This document shows, one piece after another, positions 12,670-27,258 of a stretch of 64,000 nt of DNA. The translations under genes and the position numbers were made by a program. The notes beneath the pieces were generated by a model, which was not told the DNA's origin, made no database searches, and was given only the letters and a program-made list of their open reading frames with translations. The stretch is from Euonymus europaeus (Eukaryota; Streptophyta; Magnoliopsida; Celastrales; Celastraceae): assembly GCA_963580455.1 (NCBI GenBank), contig OY756967.1, positions 11,802,501 through 11,866,500 of the forward strand, read 5' to 3'. Each line of letters opens with the position of its first letter. Within the stretch, counting starts at the first letter, position 1.

Positions 12670-13686
12670 CGATGCCAAAACACCAACTTTCTATGACAAA
12701 TGGACAAAACCGCTAAAACCTCCTCCATAGAGAGAGTTTAGCAACTTCAGACAATCAAAGTTGCTCGGTGTACACTTTATATTGTTCTACTAAGTTAAAT
12801 TTTACGAGTCTAAGCTTCCAAGATTATTTGGATGCCAAAACATTAACTTTCTATAACAAATGGACAAAACCGTTAAAAGCTCCTCCATAGAAAAAGTTTA
12901 GCAACGTCGGACAATCAAAGTTGCTCGGTGTACCCTTTTTATTGTTTTTTTATGTTAAATTTTACGAAAATGAGCTGCCAGGATTATTTCGATGCCAAAA
13001 CACCAGCTTTCTATGACAAGTGGACAAAACCGTTAAAAGCTCCTCCATAGAGAGAGTTGAGCAACTTCGGACAATCAAAGTTGCTCGGTGTACACTTTGT
13101 ATTGTTTTTTTATGTTAAATTTTACGAAAATGATCTTCCACGATTTTTTCGATGACAAAACACCAACTTTCTATGACAAATGGACAAAACCGTTAAAAGC
13201 TCCTCCATAGAGAGAGTTGAACAACTTCGGACAATCATAGTTGCTCGGTATACACTTTTTATTGTTCTTCTATGTTAAAATTTATAAAAATGAGCTTCCA
13301 GGATTATTTCGATGCCAAAACACCAACTTTCTATGACAAATGGATAAAACCTTTAAAGCTACTCCGTAGAGAGAGTTGAGCAACTTCGGACTATCAAAGT
13401 TGCTCGGTGTACACTTTTTATTGTTCTTCTATGTTAAAATTTACAAAAATGAGCTTCCAGGATTATTTCGATGCCAAAACACCAATTTTCTATGACAAAT
13501 GAACAAAACCTCTAAAAGCTCCTCCGTAGAGAGAGTAGAGAAACTTTGGACTATCAAAGTTGCTCGGTGTACACTTTTTATTGTTCTTCTATGTTAAATT
13601 TTACAAAAATGAGCTTGCAGGATTATTTCGATGCCAAAACACCAACTTTCTATGACAAATGGACAAAACCGTTAAAAGCTCCTCCA
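12670..13686 (+). repeat. Second copy of the ~1.0 kb cgctaaaacc block
   Basis: This aligns with 1,800-2,818 at an offset of 10,868-10,870 bp. Differences include one T fewer in the cgatttttt run near 13,145 and cctttaaagctactcc in place of cctttaaatttcctcc. Upstream it joins a gctaccagg monomer and downstream a ccatagaaagag monomer, unlike the copy near 2 kb. It therefore sits as an inserted block between two segments that otherwise belong to the 8.7-12.6 kb type. Confidence 0.75.
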
Positions 13687-13689
13687 TAG

Positions 13690-15660
13690 AAAGAGTTGAG
13701 CAACTTCGGACAATCAAAGTTGCTCGGTGTACACTTTGTATTGTTTTTTTATGTTAAATTTACGAAATGAGCTTCCACGATTTTTTCGATGCCAAAACAC
13801 CAACTTTCTATGATAAATGGACAAAACCGTTAAAAGCTCCTTTATAGAGAGAGTTGAGCAACTTCGGACTATCAAAGTTGCTCGGTGTACACTTTTTATT
13901 AATCTTCTATGTTAAAATTTACAAAAATGAGCTTCCAGGATTATTTCGATGCCAAAACACCAACTTTCTATGACAAATGAACAAAACCTTTAAAAGCTCC
14001 TCCGTAGAGAGAGTAGAGAAACTTTGGACCGTCAAAGTTGCTCGGTGTACACTTTTTATTGTTCTTCTATGTTAAATTTTACAAAAATGAGCTTCCAGGA
14101 TTATTTCGATGCCAAAACATTAACTTTCTATGACAAATGGACAAAACCGTTAAAACCTCCTCCATAGAAAAAGTGTAGCAACTTCGGACAATCAAAGTTG
14201 CTCGGTGTACCCTTTTTATTGTTCTTTTATGATAAATTTTACGAAAATGAGCTGCAAGGATTATTTCGATGCCAAAACACCAGCTTTCTATGACAAGTGG
14301 ACAAAACCTTTAAAAGCTCCTCCATAGAGAGAGTTGAGAAACTTCGTACTATCAAAGTTGCTCGGTGTACACTTTTTATTGTTCTTCTAAGTTAAATTTT
14401 ACGAAAATGAGCTTCCAGGATTATTTCGATGCCAAAACACCAACTTTCTATGACAAATGGACAAAACCGTTAAAAGCTCCTCCATAGAGAGAGTTGAGCA
14501 ACTTCGGAAAATCAAAGTTGGTCGGTGTACAATTTATATTGTTCTACTAAGTCAAATTTTACGAGTATAAGCTTCCAAGATTATTTCGTTGCCAAAACAT
14601 TAACTTTCTATGACAAATGGACAAAACCGTTAAAAGCTCCTCCATAGAGAGAGTTGAGAAACTTCGGACAATCAAAGTTGCTCGGTGTACACCTTATATT
14701 GTTCTACTAAGTCAAATTTTACGTGTATAAGCTTCCAGGATTATTTCGATGCCAAAACATTAACTTTCTATGACAAATGGAAAAAACCGTTAAAAGCTCC
14801 TCCATAGAGAGAGTTGAGCAACTTCGGACAATCAAAGTTGCTCGGTGTAAACTTTATATTGTTCTACTATGTCAAATTTTACGAGTATAAGCTTCCAAGA
14901 TTATTTCGATGCCAAAACATTAACTTTCTATGACAAATGGACAAAACCGTTAAAAGCTCCTCCATAGAAAGAGTTGAGCAACTTCGGACAATCAAAATTG
15001 CTCGGTGTACACTTTTTATTGTTCTTTTATGTTAAATTTTACGAAAATGAGCTTGCACGAATATTTCGATGCCAAAACACCAACTTTCTATGACAAATGG
15101 ACAAAACCGTTAAAAGCACCTCCATAGAGAGAGTTGAGCAACTTCGGACTATCAAAGTTGCTCGGTGTACACTTTTTATTGTTCTTCTTTGTTAAATTTA
15201 CGAAAATGAGCTTCCAAGATTATTTCGATGTCAAAACACCAACTTTCTATGACAAATGGACAAAACCGTTAAAAGCTGCTCCATAGAGAGAGTTGAGCAA
15301 CTTCGGACTATCAAAGTTGCTCGGTGTACACTTTTTATTGTTCTTTTATGTTAAATTTTACGAAAATAAGCTTCCAGGATTATTTCGATGCCAAAACACC
15401 AACTTTCTATGAGAGATGGACAAAACCGTGAAAAGCTCCTCCATAGAGAGAGTTGAGCAACTTCGGACAATCAAAGTTGCTCGGTGTACACTTTTTATTG
15501 TTCTTCTACGTTAAATTTTAAGAAAATGAGCTTCCAGGATTATTTCGAAGCCAAAACACCAACTTTCTATGACAAATGGACAAAACCGTTAAAAGCTTCT
15601 CCATAGAGAGAGTTGAGCAATTTCGGACTATCAAAGTTGCTCGGTGTACAATTTATATCG
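13690..15660 (+). repeat. Copy of the 8.7-10.7 kb segment, offset 4,955 bp
   Basis: The short monomer aaatttacgaaatg at 8801 reappears at 13756, and agagatgg at 10457 reappears at 15412. Both give 4,955 bp, which is 31 monomers less five bases. The order of variants between the anchors is the same: taatcttc, gaccgtc, ataaatttt, cttcgtac, tcgttgcc, acgtgtataag and gcttgcacgaat. Small private changes, such as ttggtcggtg near 14,519, separate the two. Confidence 0.85.
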
Positions 15661-18600
15661 TTCTACTAAGTCAAATTTTACGAGTATAAGCTTCCAAGAT
15701 TATTTCGACGCTAAAACAGCAACTTTCTATGACAAATGGACAAAACCGTTAAAAGCTCCTCCATAGAGAGAGTTGAGAAACTTCGGACAATCAAAGTTGC
15801 TCGGTGTACACCTTATATTGTTCTACTAAGTCAAATTTTACGTGTATAAGCTTCCAGGATTATTTCGATGCCAAAACATTAACTTTCTATGACAAATGGA
15901 AAAAACCGTTAAAAGCTCCTCTATAGAGAGAGTTGAGCAACTTCGGACAATCAAAGTTGCTCGGTGTAAACTTTATATTGTTCTACTAAGTCAAATTTTA
16001 CGAGTATAAGCTTCCAAGATTATTTCGATGCCAAAACATTAACTTTCTATGACAAATGGACAAAACCGTTAAAAGCTCCTCCATAGAAAGAGTTGAGCAA
16101 CTTCGGACAATCAAAATTGCTCGGTGTACACTTTTTATTGTTCTTTTATGTTAAATTTTACGAAAATGAGCTTGCACGAATATTTCGATGCCAAAACACC
16201 AACTTTCTATGACAAATGGACAAAACCGTTAAAAGCACCTCCATAGAGAGAGTTGAGCAACTTCGGACTATCAAAGTTGCTCGGTGTACACTTTTTATTG
16301 TTCTTCTTTGTTAAATTTACGAAAATGAGCTTCCAAGATTATTTCGATGTCAAAACACCAACTTTCTTTGACAAATGGACAAAACCGTTAAAAGCTGCTC
16401 CATAGAGAGAGTTGAGCAACTTCGGACTATCAAAGTTGCTCGGTGTACACTTTTTATTGTTCTTTTATGTTAAATTTTACGAAAATAAGCTTCCAGGATT
16501 ATTTCGATGCCAAAACACCAACTTTCTATGAGAGATGGACAAAACCGTGAAAAGCTCCTCCATAGAGAGAGTTGAGCAACTTCGGACAATCAAAGTTGCT
16601 CGGTGTACACTTTTCATTGTTCTTCTACGTTAAATTTTAAGAAAATGAGCTTCCAGGATTATTTCGATGCCAAAACACCAACTTTCTATGACAAATGGAC
16701 AAAACCGTTAAAAGCTTCTCCATAGAGAGAGTTGAGCAATTTCGGACTATCAAAGTTGCTCGGTGTACAATTTATATCGTTCTACTAAGTCAAATTTTAC
16801 GAGTATAAGCTTCCAAGATTATTTCGACGCTAAAACAGCAACTTTCTATGACAAATGGACAAAACCGTTAAAAGCTCCTCCATAGATAGTGTTGAGCAAC
16901 TTTGGACGATCAAAGTTGCTCGGTATACACTTTATATTGTTCTTCTAAGTCAAATTTTACGAGTATAAGCTTCCAAGATTATTTCGTTGCCAAAACATTA
17001 ACTTTCTATGACAAATGGACAAAACCGTTAAAAGCTCCTCCATAGAGAGAGTTGAGAAACTTCGGACAATCAAAGTTGCTCGGTGTACACCTTATATTGT
17101 TCTACTAAGTCAAATTTTACGTGTATAAGCTTCCAGGATTATTTCGATGCCAAAACATTAACTTTCTAGGACAAATGGAAAAAACCGTTAAAAGCTCCTC
17201 CATAGAGAGAGTTGAGCAACTTCGGACAATCGAAGTTGCTCGGTGTAAACTTTATATTGTTCTACTAAGTCAAATTTTACGAGTATAAGCTTCCAAGATT
17301 ATTTCGATGCCAAAACATTAACTTTCTATGACAAATGGACAAAACCGTTAAAAGCTCCTCCATAGAAAGAGTTGAGCAACTTCGGACAATCAAAATTGCT
17401 CGGTGTACACTTTTTATTGTTCTTTTATGTTAAATTTTACGAAAATGAGCTTGCACGAATATTTCGATGCCAAAACACCAACTTTCTATGACAAATGGAC
17501 AAAACCGTTAAAAGCACCTCCATAGAGAGAGTTGAGCAACTTCGGACTATCAAAGTTGCTCGGTGTACACTTTTTATTGTTCTTCTTTGTTAAATTTACG
17601 AAAATGAGCTTCCAAGATTATTTCGATGTCAAAGGACCAACTTTCTATGACAAATGGACAAAATCGTTAAAAGCTGCTCCATAGAGAGAGTTGAGCAACT
17701 TCGGACTATCAAAGTTGCTCGGTGTACACTTTTTATTGTTCTTTTATGTTAAATTTTACGAAAATAAGCTTCCAGGATTATTTCGATGCCAAAACACCAA
17801 CTTTCTATGAGAGATGGACAAAACCGTGAAAAGCTCCTCCATAGAGAGAGTTGAGCAACTTCGGACAATCAAAGTTGCTCGGTGTACACTTTTTATTGTT
17901 CTTCTACGTTAAATTTTAAGAAAATGAGCTTCCAGGATTATTTCGATGCCAAAACACCAACTTTCTATGACAAATGGACAAAACCGTTAAAAGCTTCTCC
18001 ATAGAGAGAGTTGAGCAATTTCGGACTATCAAAGTTGCTCGGTGTACAATTTATATCGTTCTACTAAGTCAAATTTTACGAGTATAAGCTTCCAAGATTA
18101 TTTCGACGCTAAAACAGCAACTTTCTATGACAAATGGACAAAACCGTTAAAAGCTCCTCCATAGAGAGAGTTGAGAAACTTCGGACAATCAAAGTTGCTC
18201 GGTGTACACCTTATATTGTTCTACTAAGTCAAATTTTACGTGTATAAGCTTCCAGGATTATTTCGATGCCAAAACATTAACTTTCTATGACAAATGGAAA
18301 AAACCGTTAAAAGCTCCTCCATAGAGAGAGTTGAGCAACTTCGGACAATCAAAGTTGCTCGGTGTAAACTTTATATTGTTCTACTAAGTCAAATTTTACG
18401 AGTATAAGCTTCCAAGATTATTTCGATGCCAAAACATTAACTTTCTATGACAAATGGACAAAACCGTTAAAAGCTCCTCCATAGAAAGAGTTGAGCAACT
18501 TCGGACAATCAAAATTGCTCGGTGTACACTTTTTATTGTTCTTTTATGTTAAATTTTACGAAAATGAGCTTGCACGAATATTTCGATGCCAAAACACCAA

Positions 18601-19260
18601 CTTTCTATGACAAATGGACAAAACCGTTAAAAGCACCTCCATAGAGAGAGTTGAGCAACTTCGGACTATCAAAGTTGCTCGGTGTACACTTTTTATTGTT
18701 CTTCTTTGTTAAATTTACGAAAATGAGCTTCCAAGATTATTTCGATGTCAAAACACCAACTTTCTTTGACAAATGGACAAAACCGTTAAAAGCTGCTCCA
18801 TAGAGAGAGTTGAGCAACTTCGGACTATCAAAGTTGCTCGGTGTACACTTTTTATTGTTCTTTTATGTTAAATTTTACGAAAATAAGCTTCCAGGATTAT
18901 TTCGATGCCAAAACACCAACTTTCTATGAGAGATGGACAAAACCGTGAAAAGCTCCTCCATAGAGAGAGTTGAGCAACTTCGGACAATCAAAGTTGCTCG
19001 GTGTACACTTTTCATTGTTCTTCTACGTTAAATTTTAAGAAAATGAGCTTCCAGGATTATTTCGATGCCAAAACACCAACTTTCTATGACAAATGGACAA
19101 AACCGTTAAAAGCTTCTCCATAGAGAAAGTTGAGCAATTTCGGACTATCAAAGTTGCTCGGTGTACAATTTATATCGTTCTACTAAGTCAAATTTTACGA
19201 GTATAAGCTTCCAAGATTATTTCGACGCTAAAACAGCAACTTTCTATGACAAATGGACAA
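15051..19260 (+). repeat. Alternating 7- and 8-monomer modules (1,119 / 1,279 / 1,119 bp)
   Basis: Two independent anchors agree. The word agagatgg occurs at 15412, 16531, 17810 and 18929. The word gcttgcacga occurs at 15051, 16170, 17449 and 18568. Both give spacings of 1,119, 1,279 and 1,119 bp, so the compound unit is 15 monomers (2,398 bp). The 8-monomer module has one extra unit near 16,880-17,040, marked by tagatagtg and cggtatac, that the 7-monomer modules lack. Within-module identity looks very high by eye. Confidence 0.9.
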
Positions 19261-19640
19261 AACCGTTAAAAGCTCCTCCATAGAGAGTGTTGAGCAACTT
19301 TGGACGATCAAAGTTGCTCGGTCTACACTTTATATTGTTCTTCTAAGTCAAATTTTACGAGTATAAGCTTCTAAGATTATTTCGATGCCAAAACAGCAAC
19401 TTTTTATGACAAATGGACAAAACCGTTAAAAGGTCGTCCATAGAGAGAGTTGAGCAACGTCAGACCATCAAAGTTGCTCGGTGTACACCTTTTATTGTTC
19501 TTCTATGTCAAATTTTACGAGTATAAGCTTCCTAGATTATTTCGATGAAAAAACACCAACTTTCTATGACAAATGGACAAAACCTTTAAAAGCCCCTCCA
19601 TAGAGAGAGTTGAGCATCTACGGACAATCAAAGTTGCTCG

Positions 19641-20920
19641 GTGTACACTTTTTATTGTTCTTTTATGTTAAATTTTACGAAAATGAGTTTCCAGGATTAT
19701 TTCGATGCGAAAACACCAACTTTTTATGACAAATGGACAAAACCGTTAAAAGCACCTCCAAAGAGAGAGTTGAGCAACTTCGGAAAATCAAAGTTGCTCG
19801 GTGTACAATTTATATTGTTCTACTAAGTCAAATTTTACGAGTATAAGCTTCCTAGATTATTTCGATGAAAAAACACCAACTTTCTATGACAAATGGACAA
19901 AACCGTTAAAAGCCACTCCATAGAGAGAGTTGAGCATCTACGGATAATCAAAGTTGCTCGGTGAACCCTTTTTATTGTTCTTTTATGTTAAATTTTACGA
20001 AAATGAGCTGCCAGGATTATTTCGATGCCAAAACACCAGCTTTCTATGACAAGTGGACAAAACCGTTAAAAGCACCTCCATAGAGAGAGTTGAGCAACTT
20101 CGGACTATCGACGTTGCTCGATGTACACTTTTTATTATTTTTCTATGTTAAATTTTATGAAAAGGAGCTTCCAGGATTATTTCGATGCCAAAATACCAAC
20201 TTTCTATGAAAAATGGACAAAACCGTTAAAAGCCCCTCCATAGAGAGAGTTGAGCATCTACGGACAATCAAAGTTGCTCGGTGTACACTTTTTATTGTTC
20301 TTTTATGTTAAATTTTACGAAAATGAGTTTCCAGGATTATTTCGATGCTAAAACACCAACTTTCTATGACAAATGGACAAAACCGTTAAAAGCACCTCCA
20401 TAGAGAGAGTTGAGCAACTTCGGAAAATCAAAGTTGCTCGGTGTACAATTTATATTGTTCTACTAAGTCAAATTTTACGAGTATAAGCTTCGTAGATTAT
20501 TTCGATGAAAAAACACCAACTTTCTATGACAAATGGACAAAACCGTTAAAAGCCACTCCATAGAGAGAGTTGAGCATCTACGGACAATCAAAGTTGCTCG
20601 GTGTACCCTTTTTATTGTTCTTTTATGTTAAATTTTACGAAAATGAGCTGCCAGGATTATTTCGATGCCAAAACACCAGCTTTCTATGACAAGTGGACAA
20701 AACCGTTAAAAGCACCTTCATAGAGAGAGTTGAGCAACTTCGGACTATCGACGTTGCTCGATGTACACTTTTTATTATTCTTCTATGTTAAATTTTATGA
20801 AAAGGAGCTTCCAGGATTATTTCGATGCCAAAATACCAACTTTCTATGATAAATGGACAAAACCGTTAAAAGCACCTCCAAAGAGAGAGTTGAGCAACTT
20901 CGGAAAATCAAAGTTGCTCG
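19641..20920 (+). repeat. 4-monomer tandem (640 bp), two copies
   Basis: The variant order gagtttcc, caatttat, a ccc monomer and gacgttgctcgatg runs from 19641 and repeats from 20281. The gagtttcc copies differ at gatgcg and gatgct. The corresponding region after the LTR, starting at 33901, has only one copy of this 4-monomer set, so the duplication is specific to this place or was lost there. Confidence 0.75.
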
Positions 20921-22530
20921 GTGTACAATTTATATTGTTCTACTAAGTCAAATTTTACGAGTATAAGCTTCCTAGATTATTTCGATGAAAAAACACCAAC
21001 TTTCTATGACAAATGGACAAAACCGTTAAAAGCCCCTCTATAGAGAGAGTTGAGCATCTACGGACAATCAAAGTTGCTCGGCGTACCCTTTTTATTGTTC
21101 TTTTATGTTAAATTTTACGAAAATGAGCTGCAAGGATTATTTCGATGCCAAAACACCAGCTTTCTATGACAAGTGGACAAAACCGTTAAAAGCTCCTCCA
21201 TAGGGAGAGTTGAGAAACTTCGTACTATCAAAGTTGCTCGGTGTACACTTTTTATTGTTCTTCTAAGTTAAATTTTACGAAAATGAACTTCCAGGATTAT
21301 TTCGATGCCAAAACACCAACTTTCTATGACAAATGGACAAAACCGTTAAAAGCTCCTCCATAGAGAGAGTTGACCAACTTCGGACTATCGACGTTGCTCG
21401 ATGTACACTTTTTATTATTCTTCTATGTTAAATTTTATGAAAATGAGCTTCCAGGATTATTTCGATGCCAAAACACCAACTTTCTATGATAAATGGACAA
21501 AACCGTTAAAAGCACCTCCAAAGAGAGAGCTGAGCAACTTCGGAAAATCAAAGTTGCTCGGTGTACAATTTATATTGTTCTACAAAGTCAAATTTTACGA
21601 GTATAAGCTTCCAAGATTATTTCGATGCCAAAACACTAACTTTCTATGACAAATGGACAAAACCGTTAAAAGCTCCTCCATAGAAAGAGTTGAGCAACTT
21701 CGGACAATCAAAGTTGCTCGGTGAACACTTTTTATTGTTCTTTTATGTTAAATTTTACGAAAATGAGCTTGCACGATTATTTCGATGCCAAAACACCAAC
21801 TTTCTATGACAAATGGACAAAACCGTTAAAAGCACCTCCATAGAGAGAGTTGAGCAACTTCGGACTATCAAAGTTGCTCGGTGTACACTTTTTATTGTTC
21901 TTCTATGTTAAATTTTACGAAAATGAGCTTCCGGGATTATTTCGATGCCAAAACACCAACTTTCTATGATAAATGGACAAAACCGTTAAAAGCTCCTACA
22001 TTGAGAGAGTTGAGCAACTTCGGACTATCAAAGTTGCTCGGTGTACACTTTTTATTGTTCTTCTATCTTAAATTTTACGAAAATGAGCTTCCAGGATTAT
22101 TTCGATGCCAAAACACCAACTTTCTATGATAAATGGACAGAACCGTTAAAAGCTCCTCCATAGAGAGAGTTGAGCAACTTCGGACAATCTAAGTTGCTCG
22201 GTGTACACTTTATATTCTTCTACTAAATCAAATTTTACGAGTATAAGCTTTCAAGATTATTTCGATGCCAAAACAGCAACTTTCTATGACAAATGGACAA
22301 AACCGTTAAAAGCCCCTCCATAGAGGGTGTTGAGCATCTTCGGACAATCAAAGTTGCTTAGTGTTCACCTTTTATTGTTCTTTTATGTTAAATTTTACGA
22401 AAATGAGCTTCCACGATTATTTCGATGCCAAAACACCAACTTTCTATGACAAATGGACAAAACCGTTAAAAGCACCTCCATAGAGAGAGTTGAGCAACTT
22501 CGGACTATCAAAGTTGCTCGGTGTACACTT

Positions 22531-25500
22531 TTTATTATTCTCCTATGTTAAATTTTACGAAAATGAGCTTCCAGGATTATTTCGATGCCAAAACACCAAC
22601 TTTCTATGACAAATGGACAAAACCGTTAAAAGCTCCACCATAGAGAGAGTTGAGCAATTTCGGACAGTCAAAGTTGCTCGGTGTACAATTCATATTGTTC
22701 TACTAAGTCAAACTTTACGAGTATAAGCTTCCAAGATTATTTCGACGCTAAAACAGCAACTTTCTATGACAAATGGACAAAACCGTTAAAAGCTCCTCCA
22801 TAGAGAGAGTTGAGCAACTTCGGACAATCAAAATTGCTCGGTGTACACTTTATATTGTTCTACTAAGTCAAATTTTACAAGTATAAGCTTCCAAGATTAT
22901 TTCAATGCCAAAACATTAACTTTCTATGACAAATGGTCAAAACCGTTAGAAGCTCCTCCATAGAAAGAGTTGAGCAACTTCGGACAATCAAAGTTGCTCG
23001 GTGTACACTTTGAATTGTTTTTTTATGTTAAATTTTACGAAAATGAGCTTCCACGATTTTTTGGATTCCAAAACACCGACTTTCTATGATAAATGGACAA
23101 AACCATTAAAAGCACCTCCATAGAGAGAGTTGAGCAACTTCGGAAAATCAAAGTTGCTCGGTGTACAATTTATATTGTTCTACTAAGTCAAATTATACGA
23201 GTATAAGCTTCCAAGATTATTTCAATGCCAAAACATTATCTTTCTATGACAAATGGTCAAAACCGTTAAAAGCTCCTCCATAGAAAGAGTTGAGCAACTT
23301 CGGACAATCAAAGTTGTTAGGTGTACACTTTGTATTGTTTTTTTATGTTAAATTTACGAAATGAGCTTCCACGATTTTTTCGATGCCAAAACACCAACTT
23401 TCTATGATAAATGGACAAAACCGTTAAAAGCTCCTCCATAGAGAGAGTTGAGCAACTTCGGACAATCTAAGTTGCTCGGTGTACACTTTAGATTCTTCTA
23501 CTAAATCAAATTTTACGAGTATAAGCTTTCAAGATTATTTCGATACCAAAACAGCAACTTTCTAAGACAAATGGACAAAACCGTTAAAATGTCCTCCATA
23601 GAGAGAGTTGAGCAACGTCAGACCATCAAAGTTGCTCGGTGTACACCTTTTATTGTTCTTCTATGTCAAATTTTATGAGTATAAGCTTCCTAGATTATTT
23701 CGATGAAAAAATACCAACTTTCTATGACAAATGGACAAAACCGTTAAAAGCCCCTCCATAGAGGGTGTTGAGCATCTTCGGGCAATCAAAGTTGCTCAGT
23801 GTTCACCTTTTATTGTTCTTTTATGTTAAATTTTACGAAAATGAGCTTCCACGATTATTTCGATGCCAAAACACCAACTTTCTATGACAAATGGACAAAA
23901 CCGTTAAAAGCACCTCCATAGAGAGAGTTGAGCAACTTCGGACTATCAAAGTTGCTCGGTGTACACTTTTTATTATTCTCCTATGTTAAATTTTACGAAA
24001 ATGAGCTTCCAGGATTATTTCGATGCCAAAACACCAACTTTCTATGACAAATGGACAAAACCGTTAAAAGCTCCACCATAGAGAGAGTTGAGCAATTTCG
24101 GACAGTCAAAGTTGCTCGGTGTACAATTCATATTGTTCTACTAAGTCAAACTTTACGAGTATAAGCTTCCAAGATTATTTCGACGCTAAAACAGCAACTT
24201 TCTATGACAAATGGACAAAACCGTTAAAAGCTCCTCCATAGAGAGAGTTGAGCAACTTCGGACAATCAAAATTGCTCGGTGTACACTTTATATTGTTCTA
24301 CTAAGTCAAATTTTACAAGTATAAGCTTCCAAGATTATTTCAATGCCAAAACATTAACTTTCTATGACAAATGGTCAAAACCGTTAGAAGCTCCTCCATA
24401 GAAAGAGTTGAGCAACTTCGGACAATCAAAGTTGCTCGGTGTACACTTTGAATTGTTTTTTTATGTTAAATTTTACGAAAATGAGCTTCCACGATTTTTT
24501 GGATTCCAAAACACCAACTTTCTATGACAAATGGACAAAACTATTAAAAGCTCCTCCATAGAGAGAGTTGAGCAACTTCGGACTATCAAAGTTGCTCGGT
24601 GTACACTTTTTATTGTTCTTCTATGTTAAAATTTACAAAAATGAGCTTCCAGGATTATTTCGATGCCAAAACACCAACTTTCTATGACAAATGAACAAAA
24701 CCTCTAAAAGCTCCTCCGTAGAGAGAGTAGAGAAACTTCGGACTATCAAAGTTGCTCGGTGTACACTTCTTATTGTTCTTCTATGTTAAATTTTACAAAA
24801 ATGAGCTTCCAGGATTATTTCGATGCCAAAACACCAACTTTCTATGACAAATGGACAAAACCGTTAAAAGCTCCTCCATAGAGAGAGTTGAGCAATTTCG
24901 GACTGTCAAAGTTGCTCGGTGTACAATTCATATTGTTCTACTAAGTCAAACTTTACGAGTATAAGCTTCCAAAATTATTTCGACGCTAAAACAGCAACTT
25001 TCTATGACAAATGGACAAAACCGTTAAAAGCTCCTCCAAAGAGAGAGTTGAGCAACTTCGGACAATCAAAATTGCTCGGTGTACACTTTATATTGTTCTA
25101 CTAAGTCAAATTTTACAAGTATAAGCTTCCAAGATTATTTCAATGCCAAAACATTAACTTTCTATGACAAATGGTCAAAACCGTTAGAAGCTCCTCCATA
25201 GAAAGAGTTGAGCAACTTCGGACAATCAAAGTTGCTCGGTGTACACTTTGAATTGTTTTTTTATGTTAAATTTTACGAAAATGAGCTTCCACGATTTTTT
25301 GGATTCCAAAACACCAACTTTCTATGACAAATGGACAAAACTATTAAAAGCTCCTCCATAGAGAGAGTTGAGCAACTTCGGACTATCAAAGTTGCTCGGT
25401 GTACACTTTTTGTTGTTCTTCTATGTTAAAATTTACAAAAATGAGCTTCCAGGATTATTTCGATGCCAAAACACCAACTTTCTATGACAAATGAACAAAA

Positions 25501-26600
25501 CCTCTAAAAGCTCCTCCGTAGAGAGAGTAGAGAAACTTCGGACTATCAAAGTTGCTCGGTGTACACTTCTTATTGTTCTTCTATGTTAAATTTTACAAAA
25601 ATGAGCTTCCAGGTTTATTTCGATGCCAAAACACCAACTTTCTATGACAAATGGACAAAACCGTTAAAATCACCTCCATAGAGAGAGTTGAGCAACTTCG
25701 GACTATCAAAGTTGCTCGGTGTACACTTTTTATTATTCTCCTATGTTAAATTTTACGAAAATGAGCTTCCAGGATTATTTCGATGCCAAAACACCAACTT
25801 TCTATGACAAATGGACAAAACCGTTAAAAGCTCCTCCATAGAGAGAGTTGAGCAATTTCGGACTGTCAAAGTTGCTCGGTGTACAATTCATATTGTTCTA
25901 CAAAGACAAACTTTACGAGTATAAGCTTCCAAGATTATTTCGACGCTAAAACAGCAACTTTCTATGACAAATGGATAAAACCGTTAAAAGCTCCTCCAAA
26001 GAGAGAGTTGAGCAACTTCGGACAATCAAAATTGCTCGGTGTACACTTTATATTGTTCTACTAAGTCAAATTTTACAAGTATAAGCTTCCAAGATTATTT
26101 CAATGCCAAAACATTAACTTTCTATGACAAATGGTCAAAACCGTTAGAAGCTCCTCCATAGAAAGAGTTGAGCAACTTCGGACAATCAAAGTTGCTCGGT
26201 GTACACTTTGAATTGTTTTTTTATGTTAAATTTTACGAAAATGAGCTTCCACGATTTTTTGGATTCCAAAACACCAACTTTCTATGACAAATGGACAAAA
26301 CTATTAAAAGCTCCTCCATAGAGAGAGTTGAGCAACTTCGGACTATCAAAGTTGCTCGGTGTACACTTTTTATTGTTCTTCTATGTTAAAATTTACAAAA
26401 ATGAGCTTCCAGGATTATTTCGATGCCAAAACACCAACTTTCTATGACAAATGAACAAAACCTCTAAAAGCTCCTCCGTAGAGAGAGTAGAGAAACTTCG
26501 GACTATCAAAGTTGCTCGGTGTACACTTCTTATTGTTCTTCTATGTTAAATTTTACAAAAATGAGCTTCCAGGATTATTTTGATGCCAAAACACCAACTT
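22531..26600 (+). repeat. Nested duplications of 9, 5 and 6 monomers
   Basis: The ttattattctcc monomer occurs at 22531, 23971 (offset 1,440) and 25731 (offset 1,760). The caattcat/aactttacgag monomer occurs at about 22681, 24121, 24919 and 25879, giving steps of 1,440, about 800 and 960 bp. The same core of about five monomers (aactttacgag, ttacaagt, ggattcc, gaacaaaacctc, acacttctt) was therefore amplified with different amounts of flank each time. This fits successive unequal exchanges with shifting breakpoints. Confidence 0.8.
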
Positions 26601-27258
26601 TCTATGACAAATGGACAAAACCGCTAAAACCTCCTCAATAGAGAGAGTTTAGCAACTTCAGACAATCAAAGTTGCTCGGTGTACACTTTATATTGTTCTA
26701 CTAAGTTAAATTTTACGAGTCTAAGCTTCCAAGATTATTTGGATGCCAAAACATTAACTTTCTATAACAAATGGACAAAACCGTTAAAAGCTCCTCCATA
26801 GAAAAAGTTTAGCAACGTCGGACAATCTAAGTTGCTCGGTGTACCCTTTTTATTGTTCTTTTATGTTAAATTTTACGAAAATGAGCTGCCAGGATTATTT
26901 CGATGCCAAAACACCAGCTTTCTATGACAGTGGACAAAACCGTTAAAAGCTCCTCCATAGAGAGAGTTGAGCAACTTCGGACAATCAAAGTTGCTCGGTG
27001 TACACTTTGTATTGTTTTTTTATGTTAAATTTTACGAAAATGATCTTCCACGATTTTTTCGATGACAAAACACCAACTTTCTATGACAAATGGACAAAAC
27101 CGTTAAAAGCTCCTCCATAGAGAGAGTTGAACAACTTCGGACAATCATAGTTGCTCGGTGTACACTTTTTATTGTTCTTCTATGTTAAAATTTATAAAAA
27201 TGAGCTTCCAGGATTATTTCGATGCCAAAACACCAACTTTCTATGACAAATGGACAAA